From Verrucomicrobiia bacterium DG1235 (GTDB lineage Bacteria > Verrucomicrobiota > Verrucomicrobiia > Opitutales > Opitutaceae): a DNA stretch of 64,000 nt. The notes beneath the pieces were generated by a model. The model saw only the letters and a list, made by a program, of their open reading frames with translations, ran no database searches and was not told the DNA's origin. Positions 1-9,176 of this stretch are shown here, in pieces. The DNA is taken from the NCBI GenBank assembly GCA_000155695.1, contig DS990592.1, positions 4,660,060 to 4,724,059 on the forward strand, given 5' to 3'. Each line of letters begins with the position of its first letter. Position 1 is the stretch's first letter. The position numbers were made by a program, and so were the translations under genes.

Positions 1-2004
1 GGCGAAGGAGAAGAGAAACTTGTCGCTTGGCAGGCCGAGCTCTTGTCGGTAGTCGCGGTCCGGTATTGAAAAGTCGATACAGTGGGGGACGGTGATGACG
101 GGGACCGGGGATTTGATGGAGATGGCCTCGCGAACGAAGTTGGAGGGGGTCCAGATTTCGTTGAAGTAGCGGATGTGCTGGGTCCATTCGTCCGGGAAGT
201 CGGGCAGCTCCCAGGCCCAGTAAGCGATATTGTATCGTCCTTCGCGAAAGGCTTTTCCGTGGTGGTGGTCGATATCGGGGCTTTGGGGGGCGTCGATGTG
301 GAAGATGTTTATGGGATAGGGATTTTCCGGGAAGAGTTGACCTGCGTAGGTTTGGTCGCCTTGTGAAGCGAGGCAGTTGACTTTGAGCGGCACGAAGGTG
401 TGCGGGATATCGCTGAAATCGAGTGCCTTGGCGGCGAGCCGAACCGACTCACCGATGCCGAGTTCGGCCTTGAACCATCCCACGAGGTTGATGCCGAGTT
501 GGGCGTGCTTGACGGCGTATTCGGTGTTGAGCGGGTTGGTGGCGTCTTTGGCGAAGTTGTAGACGTCTTCGTCGTTGATTCTGATGCTGTGGATCGAGAG
601 GCGCTTGTTGAGCTCCTGATCGCGGTATCTAGCGAAGTGTTTTCGAATGCGTGATGGAATTATGGATACGCCAGCGAGCTTCCTTCCGAGGTATGCCTTG
701 GTGTTGCTCTTTTCTACGCCGAGGAGCTTGATTTCGATATGGGTGCTGTCTTGGGCTCGAGCGGGAGCATTGTCGAAATCGAGGCTAAATTCTCCTGGCT
801 TGATCGGGTAGTGGGTGTTGACGGCAGCGTCGTTGACTTTGATGGCGAGTCCGAGCTTGCCTGCCGCCCATGGCACGTTCGAGTCGGCGATTTTACCGGT
901 GATGGAGATGGATGAGATTAGGGTTCCGCGAGGGAGGCTGATCGTCGCTTTTTCGCGCATCCAAACGCCTGGCCTGTCTGTCCAGTGCGTGTAGAGTCCT
1001 TCATATTCGTACCGGTCTTTGAGGGGGGATGCGTGGGCGTTGCGTTCTTCTTGCTTGATCATTTCGTCGGTCCAGTGGTCGAGTCGGGCTTTCCAGTGTC
1101 GTTCGTTTCTCTCTTGTTCGCAGTAGGCGTTGTGGAGGGCGGCGGGGGCGGGGCCTTTTTTTAGGCAGAGAAATCTTAGCAGGGCGTCTTTGAGAAGCTT
1201 GGCGTCCAGAGCTCTGGGATGGGGAATCGTTTTGGCTTCGGCGAGGTAGCGGTCTGGCCAGAGGCTGGCGGCTTGATGAGCGAGTCGCGCGCTCCATTTT
1301 CGTTGGAGGAGTCGGGAGTTACGCTCGTCGTTGTCGCTAGATTTTTTGCGAGTGGCGCTGACGTGGTGCTGGACGATGCTTCGATTAGCGACGGCTATCT
1401 TGTAGCCGTTTTTCGAGAGCCGAAAGCAAAGGTCTACGTCTTCTCCGCCATTGACGAAGGCTTCGTCGAAACCGCCGATTTCCAGGTAGAGCGAGCGTTT
1501 TATGGCGCAGCAGGCTCCGGTGACTGAATGAAATCTTGTGTAAGCAGGCTGTCCAATGAGGTTACGGTTTTCAGATTTTTTGTGAACTATGCTGCCTTTG
1601 GGAGATGTGTATGTACCTGCGTGGTCGATCTCGCCGGTGGCCACGCTTGTCTGGATATTTCCGACGAGGCCGAGCTTAGGCACTTTCTTGAAGGCAGCGA
1701 GCATGGGCTCCAGCCAGCCTGGTAAGAAGATGAGGTCGTTGTTTGCGAGGATCAGTGTTTCTCCTCGGGCGTGGACAGCTCCGATGTTGTTGGAGTGGGC
1801 GAATCCTTGGTTGGTCCGGTTTTCGATGACTCGGATGCGGTCGTTGGCGAGTTCGTTTAGGCCATGGGTCGCTTCTTCATCGCTGCCGTCGTTTACTAGA
1901 ATGATTTCGTATTCGATGGAGGACGCTGTTTGCTGCAGGGAGCTGATGCAGTCGAGGGTCAGGTCGAGGTGATTGAAAACGGGGATTATGAAGGAGACGT
2001 CCAT
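1..2004 (-). CDS. Two-domain glycosyltransferase (GT2 + GT4), C-terminus outside window
   Basis: The minus-strand frame from ATG 2004 has no stop before the window edge, so at least 668 residues are encoded and the 3' end is missing. Residues 1-235 are a GT2 (GT-A fold) domain: start MDVSFIIPVFNHLDLTLDC, VNDGSDEE near 38, the metal/nucleotide-binding NND near 89 and GGEDVDLCFR near 188. A charged helical linker follows, then a beta-rich segment around 330-430, and from about 470 a GT4-like (GT-B) domain with INLVGWFKAELGIGESVRLA, NIAYWAWELPDFPDEW and EIWTPSNFVREA. By family it would transfer sugars from nucleotide-sugar donors in the cytoplasm during synthesis of a surface glycan; the substrate is not visible. 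It lies downstream of slyX on the same strand (103-bp gap). No good ribosome binding site precedes the ATG, and the frame stays open upstream, so the exact start is less sure than the gene. Confidence 0.88.
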   Translation of the reverse strand, partial: MDVSFIIPVFNHLDLTLDCISSLQQTASSIEYEIILVNDGSDEEATHGLNELANDRIRVIENRTNQGFAHSNNIGAVHARGETLILANNDLIFLPGWLEPMLAAFKKVPKLGLVGNIQTSVATGEIDHAGTYTSPKGSIVHKKSENRNLIGQPAYTRFHSVTGACCAIKRSLYLEIGGFDEAFVNGGEDVDLCFRLSKNGYKIAVANRSIVQHHVSATRKKSSDNDERNSRLLQRKWSARLAHQAASLWPDRYLAEAKTIPHPRALDAKLLKDALLRFLCLKKGPAPAALHNAYCEQERNERHWKARLDHWTDEMIKQEERNAHASPLKDRYEYEGLYTHWTDRPGVWMREKATISLPRGTLISSISITGKIADSNVPWAAGKLGLAIKVNDAAVNTHYPIKPGEFSLDFDNAPARAQDSTHIEIKLLGVEKSNTKAYLGRKLAGVSIIPSRIRKHFARYRDQELNKRLSIHSIRINDEDVYNFAKDATNPLNTEYAVKHAQLGINLVGWFKAELGIGESVRLAAKALDFSDIPHTFVPLKVNCLASQGDQTYAGQLFPENPYPINIFHIDAPQSPDIDHHHGKAFREGRYNIAYWAWELPDFPDEWTQHIRYFNEIWTPSNFVREAISIKSPVPVITVPHCIDFSIPDRDYRQELGLPSDKFLFSFA

Positions 2005-2107
2005 CAAAAGGGCTATTTCTGGAAAGCTAGAGGTACTGATGGGCTGCGTGTCGTCAGTCGATTCGAAAAACGCGAACTGTGCATGGGCCCGTCGTGACTT
2101 TTGCTCT

Positions 2108-2314
2108 TCAATAGTGAGGCGGGCGCTCGTCTGCCGGCATTGAGGCGTTGTCGGAGTTCGTGGACGAGTCGAGGCGGGTTTCCATTTGCTCTATTTTGCG
2201 TTGAAGCTTGTCGATTTGGTTCTGCATCGCGTAGAGGACTCGGTCTTGCTCTTCGATATGCCGTTCGAGAAAAGTCTGCTTTATTTGAAGGTCTTGAATT
2301 GATAAGTCACTCAT
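2108..2314 (-). CDS. slyX: SlyX family protein
   Basis: Small (68 aa) coiled-coil protein. The start at 2314 gives MSDLSIQDLQIKQTFLERH, matching the usual SlyX length; a longer frame exists upstream but would add 47 unrelated residues. Heptad-rich helix (ERHIEEQDRVLYAMQNQIDKLQRKIEQMETRL) is followed by a polar linker and the family's characteristic C-terminal end PPHY. SlyX is widespread in Gram-negative bacteria, but its biochemical role is not established. It is transcribed away from the acidic membrane protein that starts at 2447 and towards the glycosyltransferase. Confidence 0.8.
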   Translation of the reverse strand: MSDLSIQDLQIKQTFLERHIEEQDRVLYAMQNQIDKLQRKIEQMETRLDSSTNSDNASMPADERPPHY

Positions 2315-2426
2315 AGTGAGAGGATAAGATGTGATGTAGGGGTGCTTTGTCGCGACAAAACCCTTAAACAATGCCGGGATGCGGTCGATATGTGAGTATG
2401 CGGTCCCCACTTCGTTCGACGACCGC

Positions 2427-2440
2427 TTTTTCCGGAAAAA
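2427..2440. promoter_or_regulatory. 14-bp perfect palindrome TTTTTCCGGAAAAA before start codon
   Basis: The sequence TTTTTCCGGAAAAA is its own reverse complement and sits six bases before the ATG at 2447, where a ribosome binding site would normally be. It lies in the 132-bp divergent region between slyX and the acidic protein. It could be an operator or simply an AT-rich leader; no Shine-Dalgarno sequence is visible for the downstream gene. Confidence 0.35.
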
Positions 2441-2446
2441 ACCAAA

Positions 2447-5400
2447 ATGACTCAATCGGATTCTCCAGACTTCGAGTTCGACATATCGGACTTGGAAGTA
2501 GAAGGCGATGAAGCCTCCGCTTCCAAGCAGGGAGAAACCATGTCTTCAGAGAAGGGCTCCGATCCTGTGGGTAAACCGCTACAAGTGCCAGAGGAGGAGG
2601 CACTTAAGGATAATTTTGTGGACGAAGAAAACGTTGACGATGAGGCCTTGAGTGGATTCGCAATCGATGATTTGCCGGCTGCTGCTGAAACTGACGTGAG
2701 CGCTTCCCAGTCGAGTGATTCTGAAACTGTTGAAAGTGGAAGTGCGGCTGACGGAGAGATGGAAGAGAGTTCCTCTGCTCCAGTGGAGCCCGTCAGCAGG
2801 ATTGAGAAGAAGAAGGAGCCGAAGCCCAGTCGAGCCCTCGGGGATGACGATTTGGGCGCGGATGTTTTTGCCGAAATCGATTCGGATGGGGAATCAATCA
2901 GTTTCGAGGACGTGATCGATGACTTGATGGACGAGGTTGAAGATTTTGAAGCCGGGGGCTTTGTGGAGCTCGATGAAGAAGATTCTGAGGCGGGTTCTGA
3001 GTCTGATGAGAGCGGGATTTTCAAAATGGATGATCCTGATGATTCCTTGAGCAAGTCTGTCGATTCGAACGCGGTGGAGGATGTGGAGGAAGAGCCGCGA
3101 GAGTCAGCTCCTGCCTTTCCGAGTCCGCCCGCGGATTTCGAGATTCCGGCAGATCCAGAACCAGCGGCAGATCCGGAATCGGATTCAGTGGAAGAATTGC
3201 CGATCGAGGATGCGGTCGCTCCGGATGAAGTGGAAATTGAGTCGGAGCGGGAAGAGAGCGAGGTGGTTGCGGATTCGAAGCAAGATCCGGTTGTCGACGA
3301 TGCGACCGGCGTCGCTCCTGATTTTTCGGATTTTGAGATCCCTGCGGATCCAGAGGTTCAAGTAGAACCTCAGGAAGCGTCGATTGAGGAAGAGTCTGAT
3401 GAGCCTATTGCTGAAACTGAGGGTGTTCCTGAGGATTTGCCGGAAGAGGAATCCGAGCCAGTGGAGGGACACGAAAAAGTGCTTTTCTCCGCCGAAGATG
3501 AGCCAGTGGCTTCGGAGAATGAAGCAGAGGAATCTGATGCTGTAATTGACGAGGAATCCGTGTCGGACGAAGTGGAAGACGAGGAGGACATTTCCGAGCT
3601 GGTGGCGGCTGTCGCTGATTCGGAAGATGAAATTATCTCGGACGATATCTCTTCAGAGATGGAGCCAGATGCATCTGTGGAAGAAATAAGTGAGGAAGCT
3701 TCAGCGTCCGATGGTGAAATGGCCGAGGCTACAGCGAGTGAGAATGAGCCTGTCCAGGAGGTTGAAAATGAAGTGATTTCTGATTCGGAGGAGGCGAATC
3801 CTGGATTGAGCGATGCCGATGAGGAGGAAGAGAATATTTCCGAGCTGGTAGCGGCTGCGAGTTCTGCTGAAGACGATGCCGTAGAGCAAGAGGATGGTAA
3901 GGCCACTATAGAGGATGAAGCTGAAACGTCCGATGTTGCGGACGAGGACGAATTGAATTCGGAACCTGAAGAAGAGGCGGCTGTTGCGGATCTTGATGAG
4001 GAGGCGATTTCTGGCCTAAGCGAAGTCGAAGAGGAGGAAGAGGATATTTCCGAGCTGGTGGCGGCTGCGGTAGAAGACGATTCAGAAGAGATTTCGGAAG
4101 ATGCTGCTGAGGCGATCGAAGATCAGTCGACTGAAGCGATCGAGGATGATGACGAAGAGGAGATTGTCGATTTGCCTTCGGCGGATGACCTGAAGCCGGA
4201 TGATGGTGAAGCTTCTAGCGCGGAAGAGTCGGCTATTCCCGGATTGACGGAGGTCCCTGAAGATTTGGATGAGGAAGATATTTCGGCTCTGCTTTCATCG
4301 ATGGGAGACGAGTCTGCGTCGGAGGAAAGCGAGTCAATCCTCGGTGACGCTCCCGAATTAGCGGTTATCGACGATGATGACGATGAAATCGAAGCCTCAA
4401 TCTCTGAAGACGATACTACGGAATCGACTGAAACTCTTGAAGATGAGGTAGAGTCGGCTGACTCCTCTATGCCAAGCGCTGAGGAGCTTTTGATGAAGGC
4501 GGGAGGTCTTCTCAACGCGGATGCGGAAAAGCCAGTTGATGGAGCGAGCGCTTTGCTCGACGTGCTTGATGACGATGATGAAGAGGAAATTGTCGCCATG
4601 CCGTCTCCGGAGTCCTTGATCTCTGATGCCGAAGAGGATGACGATGAGGACGTTGTGGCGATGCCTGATCCGGCGACCATGATGGCTGAGGCGTCAGAGG
4701 GAGGTGAAGCTGTCGAGGAGAGCGATTCGACTTCCGGAAACATTGCTGATCATCCAGGTGATTTGCCTCCTCCTCCGCCCGCTCCGGTGGAGATAATTGA
4801 CGATGATCCGCCGGAAGAGGACTCTCAGCCTGAGGAGCCGGTTGCGGAAGTTGCGGCTGTTCCTGAAGAGTCGCCTGACGAAGGTGAGATTCAGGATCCG
4901 TTTGCGGGAGATCTTTCTCTCGACGATTTCGATGAAAACATCGGCGAGCTAACAGATAGCGATGCGGCGGAGCTTCCGGGATCGGAAGAGTCTGAGCAAG
5001 AAGAAGCCGCTGAAAACGGAGAGGAGCAAGTTGCGGCAGCAGAGGCCAAGCCCGCAGCTGTAGCTGAAATGCCAAAGCCCAGTTTGATTTGGCGAGTGAC
5101 GCATTCGATGGCTGTCGCTGCTGGACTCGTGCTGATTGGAACGGCCAGCATTCTTGCAATTTGGAAGCAGCAGATTGTCGAGTACTACGAAGGGCGAGAT
5201 ATCGATGGTTCGGCGCTGATTCATGAAATCGAATCGATAGGCACGCATGCGTTGAGCGAGTTTGACGAGCAAGGGCTTTACCGGATGCAATGGGTGGATA
5301 GCGAGGTTCGTCGCGTATCAGAAAATGAAATACGGCTTCATGCTCTTGTCGGAGCTCAGCTTCGCGAAAACCTTTACACTCCAGTTTTGGAATCAGAGCT

Positions 5401-6220
5401 GAAGGAGAGAATGGATTACGATGAACAAGGTCTTGTCGATTCTTTGAGCTACGCTCATCGTCATTTTCCGGAAGAGATAGGCCATTATCCAGATAAGCCC
5501 TGGGATAGCTTGTATCAAATCTCTGCGGCGAAGGACGAGATCCTCTCGCTTCGAGTGACCTATGGTTTGACCCGTGAGTCGAAGGAATCTGATTGGGAGC
5601 TTTCTCGTATTAAGGTAAGTGGATACAAGGAGGAGCTCAAGTGGCCTGAGGGCGAACCGAAATACGCTTTTGGAGAGAACGCCTACGATATTGATTCCTT
5701 GGAATTCGCGAATGTGTTTTCTGAATACAAGTCAGATGCGACTGCGTATGTAGCTAAGATAGACAGACTGCGTTCAGATATCGAGGCTGGGCAAATGGCT
5801 CTGAAAATCGAGAACGATAAGCAGCGCGAGCGGGTGAAGATGGCTCTCGCGGAAGGTGCCTACTTTAGTGGAGTCGCTATCTTGGGCGAGGACGCGGTTG
5901 CGTCGCGGGACGTTCAGCTCGTTATCACGGAGGTGCGTGACGAGGGAGCTTTTGTAAAGGGAGTTGTCCGTATGGACGAGGAGTCCAGCGAGCGTTCGAA
6001 GCACTTTGTTGGAAGTCTTGATTTTGAGACGACATTGAGCGGAAAAGAGCAGGGTGTTCTTAGTTTGCGAACCGTATCGATGGATTCGGCGGAAGCGATG
6101 GCGTCTGATTCGCCGTTTTTCGAGCCGGGAAGCGTATCGCGGATGAGATTGCGGGCGGATGGATTTCGTTTGGAAGGCGATTCGCGTGATCTTTCGTTTC
6201 GCCTGACGAGAAGCTTGTAG
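2447..6220 (+). CDS. Giant acidic single-span membrane protein with repeated EExISELVAAA motifs
   Basis: A 1257-residue protein of unknown function. About 870 N-terminal residues are extremely rich in Glu, Asp, Ser and Ala and almost certainly disordered. Within them short motifs recur: EEDISELVAAV, EENISELVAAA, EEDISELVAAA and the variant EEDISALLSSM; DDDDEEEIVAMPSPESL with relatives DDEEEIVDLPSADDL and DDEDVVAMPDPATM; and two copies of DFEIPADPE. A Pro-rich stretch and one transmembrane helix (about 885-908, HSMAVAAGLVLIGTASILAIW) follow. The C-terminal 350 residues look folded, mixed alpha/beta, with a basic-acidic helix near 1115-1130, and presumably lie on the periplasmic side. No catalytic motif was recognised. 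The acidic N-terminus would then be cytoplasmic and could dock partners through the repeated motifs; this is inference. Followed after 82 bp by an unknown gene on the same strand. Confidence 0.85.
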   Translation: MTQSDSPDFEFDISDLEVEGDEASASKQGETMSSEKGSDPVGKPLQVPEEEALKDNFVDEENVDDEALSGFAIDDLPAAAETDVSASQSSDSETVESGSAADGEMEESSSAPVEPVSRIEKKKEPKPSRALGDDDLGADVFAEIDSDGESISFEDVIDDLMDEVEDFEAGGFVELDEEDSEAGSESDESGIFKMDDPDDSLSKSVDSNAVEDVEEEPRESAPAFPSPPADFEIPADPEPAADPESDSVEELPIEDAVAPDEVEIESEREESEVVADSKQDPVVDDATGVAPDFSDFEIPADPEVQVEPQEASIEEESDEPIAETEGVPEDLPEEESEPVEGHEKVLFSAEDEPVASENEAEESDAVIDEESVSDEVEDEEDISELVAAVADSEDEIISDDISSEMEPDASVEEISEEASASDGEMAEATASENEPVQEVENEVISDSEEANPGLSDADEEEENISELVAAASSAEDDAVEQEDGKATIEDEAETSDVADEDELNSEPEEEAAVADLDEEAISGLSEVEEEEEDISELVAAAVEDDSEEISEDAAEAIEDQSTEAIEDDDEEEIVDLPSADDLKPDDGEASSAEESAIPGLTEVPEDLDEEDISALLSSMGDESASEESESILGDAPELAVIDDDDDEIEASISEDDTTESTETLEDEVESADSSMPSAEELLMKAGGLLNADAEKPVDGASALLDVLDDDDEEEIVAMPSPESLISDAEEDDDEDVVAMPDPATMMAEASEGGEAVEESDSTSGNIADHPGDLPPPPPAPVEIIDDDPPEEDSQPEEPVAEVAAVPEESPDEGEIQDPFAGDLSLDDFDENIGELTDSDAAELPGSEESEQEEAAENGEEQVAAAEAKPAAVAEMPKPSLIWRVTHSMAVAAGLVLIGTASILAIWKQQIVEYYEGRDIDGSALIHEIESIGTHALSEFDEQGLYRMQWVDSEVRRVSENEIRLHALVGAQLRENLYTPVLESELKERMDYDEQGLVDSLSYAHRHFPEEIGHYPDKPWDSLYQISAAKDEILSLRVTYGLTRESKESDWELSRIKVSGYKEELKWPEGEPKYAFGENAYDIDSLEFANVFSEYKSDATAYVAKIDRLRSDIEAGQMALKIENDKQRERVKMALAEGAYFSGVAILGEDAVASRDVQLVITEVRDEGAFVKGVVRMDEESSERSKHFVGSLDFETTLSGKEQGVLSLRTVSMDSAEAMASDSPFFEPGSVSRMRLRADGFRLEGDSRDLSFRLTRSL

Positions 6221-6302
6221 GGGATCGGGGGTAATTTCTGCTGGGGCGGAAGAAGAATCGATTCGCCAAAGTGGGATTTTTGAAGAGAAGGTTTCGGTTT
6301 CT

Positions 6303-6788
6303 ATGGATGATTCAAAGCTATCTGATGTCGTTGAAGCCGCAATTCTCGCCAAGTGCGGAACGATTGTCTCGTTGACTCTCGTCTGGAAGTCCGTTGCGGA
6401 GAAGCTCAGGGCGGCAGGGGCGTCTGACAAGAGCGCCGTGACGCTGATCACCCATTTGCAAAGCCCGAGAAATCTTGAATCGCTTTTAGCTGGGCTCGCG
6501 GCGGAAGGGCGAACGGCAGACCGTTTTTTGGCTGGATTGCGAACCTTAGTGGACGAGTCAAAATTTGGCATTTCCGCTTGGCTCGAGTCTATTGAGATCG
6601 TTCAGTCGCGTTTGACGAAGGATGGTAGAGGTGCAAGTCCTTCATCGATAGTTGGATACATTCAGTGCTCTGCAGAGTTCGGTTCCGGCGTGGGGAATAC
6701 GGAGGAGCTTGCCACCTTGGTGCTGGGGATGTTGGAGCAGTATGGATTCGAGGGGCAGGAAGGGTGTGGAACAGGCGTCGATGGGTAG
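6303..6788 (+). CDS. Hypothetical protein, 161 aa
   Basis: Not recognised. A predicted soluble, mainly helical protein without signal peptide or membrane span. The reading frame is open and protein-like for about 20 codons before the ATG at 6303 (EEESIRQSGIFEEKVSVS), but no ATG, GTG or TTG is available there; a purine-rich GAAGAGAAGG lies 12-21 bases before the chosen ATG. The C-terminus is Gly-rich (FEGQEGCGTGVDG). It follows the acidic membrane protein by 82 bp on the same strand with no terminator between, so the two may be cotranscribed. Confidence 0.6.
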   Translation: MDDSKLSDVVEAAILAKCGTIVSLTLVWKSVAEKLRAAGASDKSAVTLITHLQSPRNLESLLAGLAAEGRTADRFLAGLRTLVDESKFGISAWLESIEIVQSRLTKDGRGASPSSIVGYIQCSAEFGSGVGNTEELATLVLGMLEQYGFEGQEGCGTGVDG

Positions 6789-6994
6789 GTTTTTGTAAGG
6801 GTGATTCGTTCTCGGCTCACTCGTTCACTAGGCGCTGCGAATCATGGCGCTTGTCGAATTTGCAAGGATGGTGCTGATTTTTGCTGGGTGAGTGAAGCTT
6901 GGTGATTCAGCGCTCGATGAAATGAGAAGCAGCGCCAACGGCGCGTCCTCGTCGCTGATCTTAGCTGCTGACTAACCTCAATTAATTCGCTCTC

Positions 6995-7456
6995 ATGAAA
7001 AAGCTCTCCTTTTCACGTTTCGCCCTTTCACTGACTGCCCTGATTTCTTTGGTCGCCTTGGTGACGGTCACGGAGGCTCGAGATGACTTTGGCACTTCGG
7101 TCGAAGTCGCTTTGGAGAAAAGTGAATGTGGAAGCAGCTGCGTCATGGTTTTCGCTCGGGTTGGAGAGCGTTTTCGCTACGAGTTGAAGGCTGAGGATTC
7201 GTACTCGGCGATTAGGTTCGCGTCAGGCGAAAATGCGAGCGGCGAGAAAAGCACGCTGCCAGCGGGTCTGAGTCTAGATAAGAAAGAGAACGCCTTGGTA
7301 GGCGTGCCACTGAAGGCGGGATTTCACGAGTTTGTAGTGCTGCGCACGGACAAAGGCGTGACCCGCGAAGAGGTCGTTTTGATCGATATCCAAGGGCATC
7401 CCTTTTCCTCTGGGTCAAGTGATTACGCTTCTTATTTTGCGGGTGGCCTTCGATAA
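6995..7456 (+). CDS. Secreted protein with putative Ig-like (He_PIG-type) domain
   Basis: 153 residues. An N-terminal signal peptide is clear: MKKLSFSRF followed by the hydrophobic stretch ALSLTALISLVALVTVTEA and a likely cut after TEA. The mature part contains LPAGLSLDKKENALVGVPLKAG followed by FHEFVVLRTD, the pattern of the bacterial putative-Ig (He_PIG) fold in which a small-sidechain strand precedes Gly-x-Pro and an aromatic strand. Two Cys in ECGSSC could form a disulfide. Function unknown; probably periplasmic or cell-surface. It stands alone between gaps of about 200 bp on each side. A short hairpin TGCT-CAA-AGCA followed by six T at 7466-7482 may end its transcript. Confidence 0.65.
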   Translation: MKKLSFSRFALSLTALISLVALVTVTEARDDFGTSVEVALEKSECGSSCVMVFARVGERFRYELKAEDSYSAIRFASGENASGEKSTLPAGLSLDKKENALVGVPLKAGFHEFVVLRTDKGVTREEVVLIDIQGHPFSSGSSDYASYFAGGLR

Positions 7457-7465
7457 GATCATTTT

Positions 7466-7482
7466 TGCTCAAAGCATTTTTT
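7466..7482 (+). terminator. Weak terminator-like hairpin after secreted Ig-like protein
   Basis: TGCT / AGCA stem of four base pairs with a CAA loop, followed directly by TTTTTT. It lies ten bases after the stop codon. The stem is short, so this is only a candidate. Confidence 0.3.
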
Positions 7483-7607
7483 CCTTATTGCTCGGCGCGC
7501 TTAATGCTGAAGTGAGCTGTCGATCCAAGTTATTGAGATTGTAGGGCTTATATGCATACAGTCGCATTTCTCGTTTCGTCGCTACTCAGATTTCGCTTTC
7601 GAATTTT

Positions 7608-7664
7608 AATTGTAACGCAATTATGAGTGGACAACCCCGCGATCTGTATTAATTTAATTGTTAC
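7608..7664. promoter_or_regulatory. Repeated TAATTGTWAC boxes in phoH leader
   Basis: Two near-identical decamers, TAATTGTAAC (7608-7617) and TAATTGTTAC (7655-7664), bracket the AT-rich region before the PhoH start; the first also forms a dyad TAATTG-TAACG-CAATTA (7608-7623). The second ends at the base before the ATG at 7665, where no Shine-Dalgarno sequence is present. Possibly promoter or operator elements of the ATPase gene. Confidence 0.3.
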
Positions 7665-9152
7665 ATGGGAATACCTTCCGGTTCTTCCAAATTGAAGCAT
7701 AGCAAGACTGCCGCTAGTCGAGTAAAGACGTATGTTTTGGATACAAACGTCCTGATCCACGACCCGCATTGCATCTTCAAATTTGACGATAACAATCTAG
7801 TCATCCCCATCGAAGTATTGGAGGAGCTGGATTCGATTAAGATGGAGCAGAGCTCTGAGCGTGGCAGAAACGCTAGGCGGGTCCATCGGATGTTGAGGGA
7901 GCTGCTGCCTGACTCGCGATCGATGGCGGAAGGCGTCCTTATGGATACGGGCGGGACTTTGTCAGTTGTAATTAATAAGTACATACATGACACGAGTGAA
8001 AATATCCCCGAACATATTAGACAATTTCATGCACTGCTTGATTTCGAGAAAAAGGATAACCGTATCATCGCGGCGGCGTTGTTTGTGCAGGAGAACTTGC
8101 CGCCTCCGACGATACTGGTCTCCAAAGATATCAATGTTCAGCTGAAGGCTCGGGCTGTGGGGCTTGAGGCGGAGGACTATTTGAATGACAAGGCTCCGGA
8201 GGAGCCGGAGTTTAAGTCCTATCGAAAGATTGAGGTATCGAAATATGAACTACAGCGATTCGCATCCGAGGGGGAATTTGAATTGTCCGATTTTGACGAG
8301 AACAAGCTTTTTGTGAACGACTATGTTCTGCTTGTCTCTGAGGAGGGGAAGACGATTCCGGCGCGTCACTATGGAGATGGGGTGTTGCGTAAGCTTATTA
8401 TTCCCGAGTATGTGAAGGCTCCAGGCGGAGTGCCGATTCGTCCGCGGAATTTGGAGCAGCGTTTTTTCATGGACGCGTTGTTGGATGATACGATTTCGCT
8501 TATCACGTGTTATGGAAAAGCGGGTACGGGCAAGACTTTGCTCTCCACGGTATGCGCGATTCATCAGACGGTTTCGTCATCAGATTGCAAATACGACGGT
8601 GTTTCCATCTCTCGTCCGGTGATTGGCGTGGGCAAGGAAATCGGGTTTTTGCCAGGAACGCTTGAGGAGAAGATGAATCCTTGGCTGCAGCCTTACTACG
8701 ATGCGCTTGAGGTTTTGATCCCGACCAAGGAACCCAAGGATCCTCAATTCGAGAACAAGCGCCAGCGTCGTAAGGCGAAGGACAAGGAGGACACGGCACC
8801 GGGGAAGGGGCCGCAAAAGCCTTACGAGAAGCTGCTCGAAAGCGGAATCGTGGAAATCGAGGCGCTCTGTTTTATTCGAGGGCGCTCGATTTCGCATCGT
8901 TTTTTTATTCTAGACGAGGCTCAGCAGCTGACGCCGCATGAGGTGAAGACGGTGATCACTCGAATTTCTGAGGGATCGAAGATTGTGCTGATTGGGGATC
9001 CGGCCCAGATCGACAACCCTTATGTGGACTCACGAAGCAATGGGCTGGTCTACTGCTCGAATCGCATGAAGGGGCAGGCGATCGCAGCACATGTGCAGCT
9101 GACGAAGGGAGAGCGGTCTTTGCTCGCCGAGCTCGCGGCAGACTTGCTCTGA
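7665..9152 (+). CDS. phoH: PhoH family ATPase with N-terminal PIN domain (PhoH2/YlaK-like)
   Basis: 495 residues, a PIN-PhoH fusion. The PIN domain (about 20-155) shows YVLDTNVLIHDP with the first metal-binding Asp at 26, EVLEELD near 58 and KKDNRIIAAAL near 128, as in PilT N-terminus ribonucleases. The PhoH ATPase (about 250-495) has Walker A CYGKAGTGKTL near 284, Walker B FFILDEAQQL near 414 and IGDPAQIDNPY near 444. By family, such proteins couple ATP use to RNA unwinding and cleavage in the cytoplasm. A Lys/Arg-rich insertion (about 350-385, RQRRKAKDKEDTAPGKG) interrupts the ATPase domain and may bind nucleic acid (inference). Single gene, ended by a strong hairpin shared with the convergent def gene. 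No ribosome binding site is evident. Confidence 0.92.
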   Translation: MGIPSGSSKLKHSKTAASRVKTYVLDTNVLIHDPHCIFKFDDNNLVIPIEVLEELDSIKMEQSSERGRNARRVHRMLRELLPDSRSMAEGVLMDTGGTLSVVINKYIHDTSENIPEHIRQFHALLDFEKKDNRIIAAALFVQENLPPPTILVSKDINVQLKARAVGLEAEDYLNDKAPEEPEFKSYRKIEVSKYELQRFASEGEFELSDFDENKLFVNDYVLLVSEEGKTIPARHYGDGVLRKLIIPEYVKAPGGVPIRPRNLEQRFFMDALLDDTISLITCYGKAGTGKTLLSTVCAIHQTVSSSDCKYDGVSISRPVIGVGKEIGFLPGTLEEKMNPWLQPYYDALEVLIPTKEPKDPQFENKRQRRKAKDKEDTAPGKGPQKPYEKLLESGIVEIEALCFIRGRSISHRFFILDEAQQLTPHEVKTVITRISEGSKIVLIGDPAQIDNPYVDSRSNGLVYCSNRMKGQAIAAHVQLTKGERSLLAELAADLL

Positions 9153-9176
9153 TTATCTTTGAATTTGGCCAATAAA

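Noticed and set aside
2452-4743. Long Ser-rich frames on the minus strand opposite the acidic protein
   Set aside because: They are the mirror of Glu/Asp codons (GAN read as NTC/Ser) and have no start context or protein-like composition.
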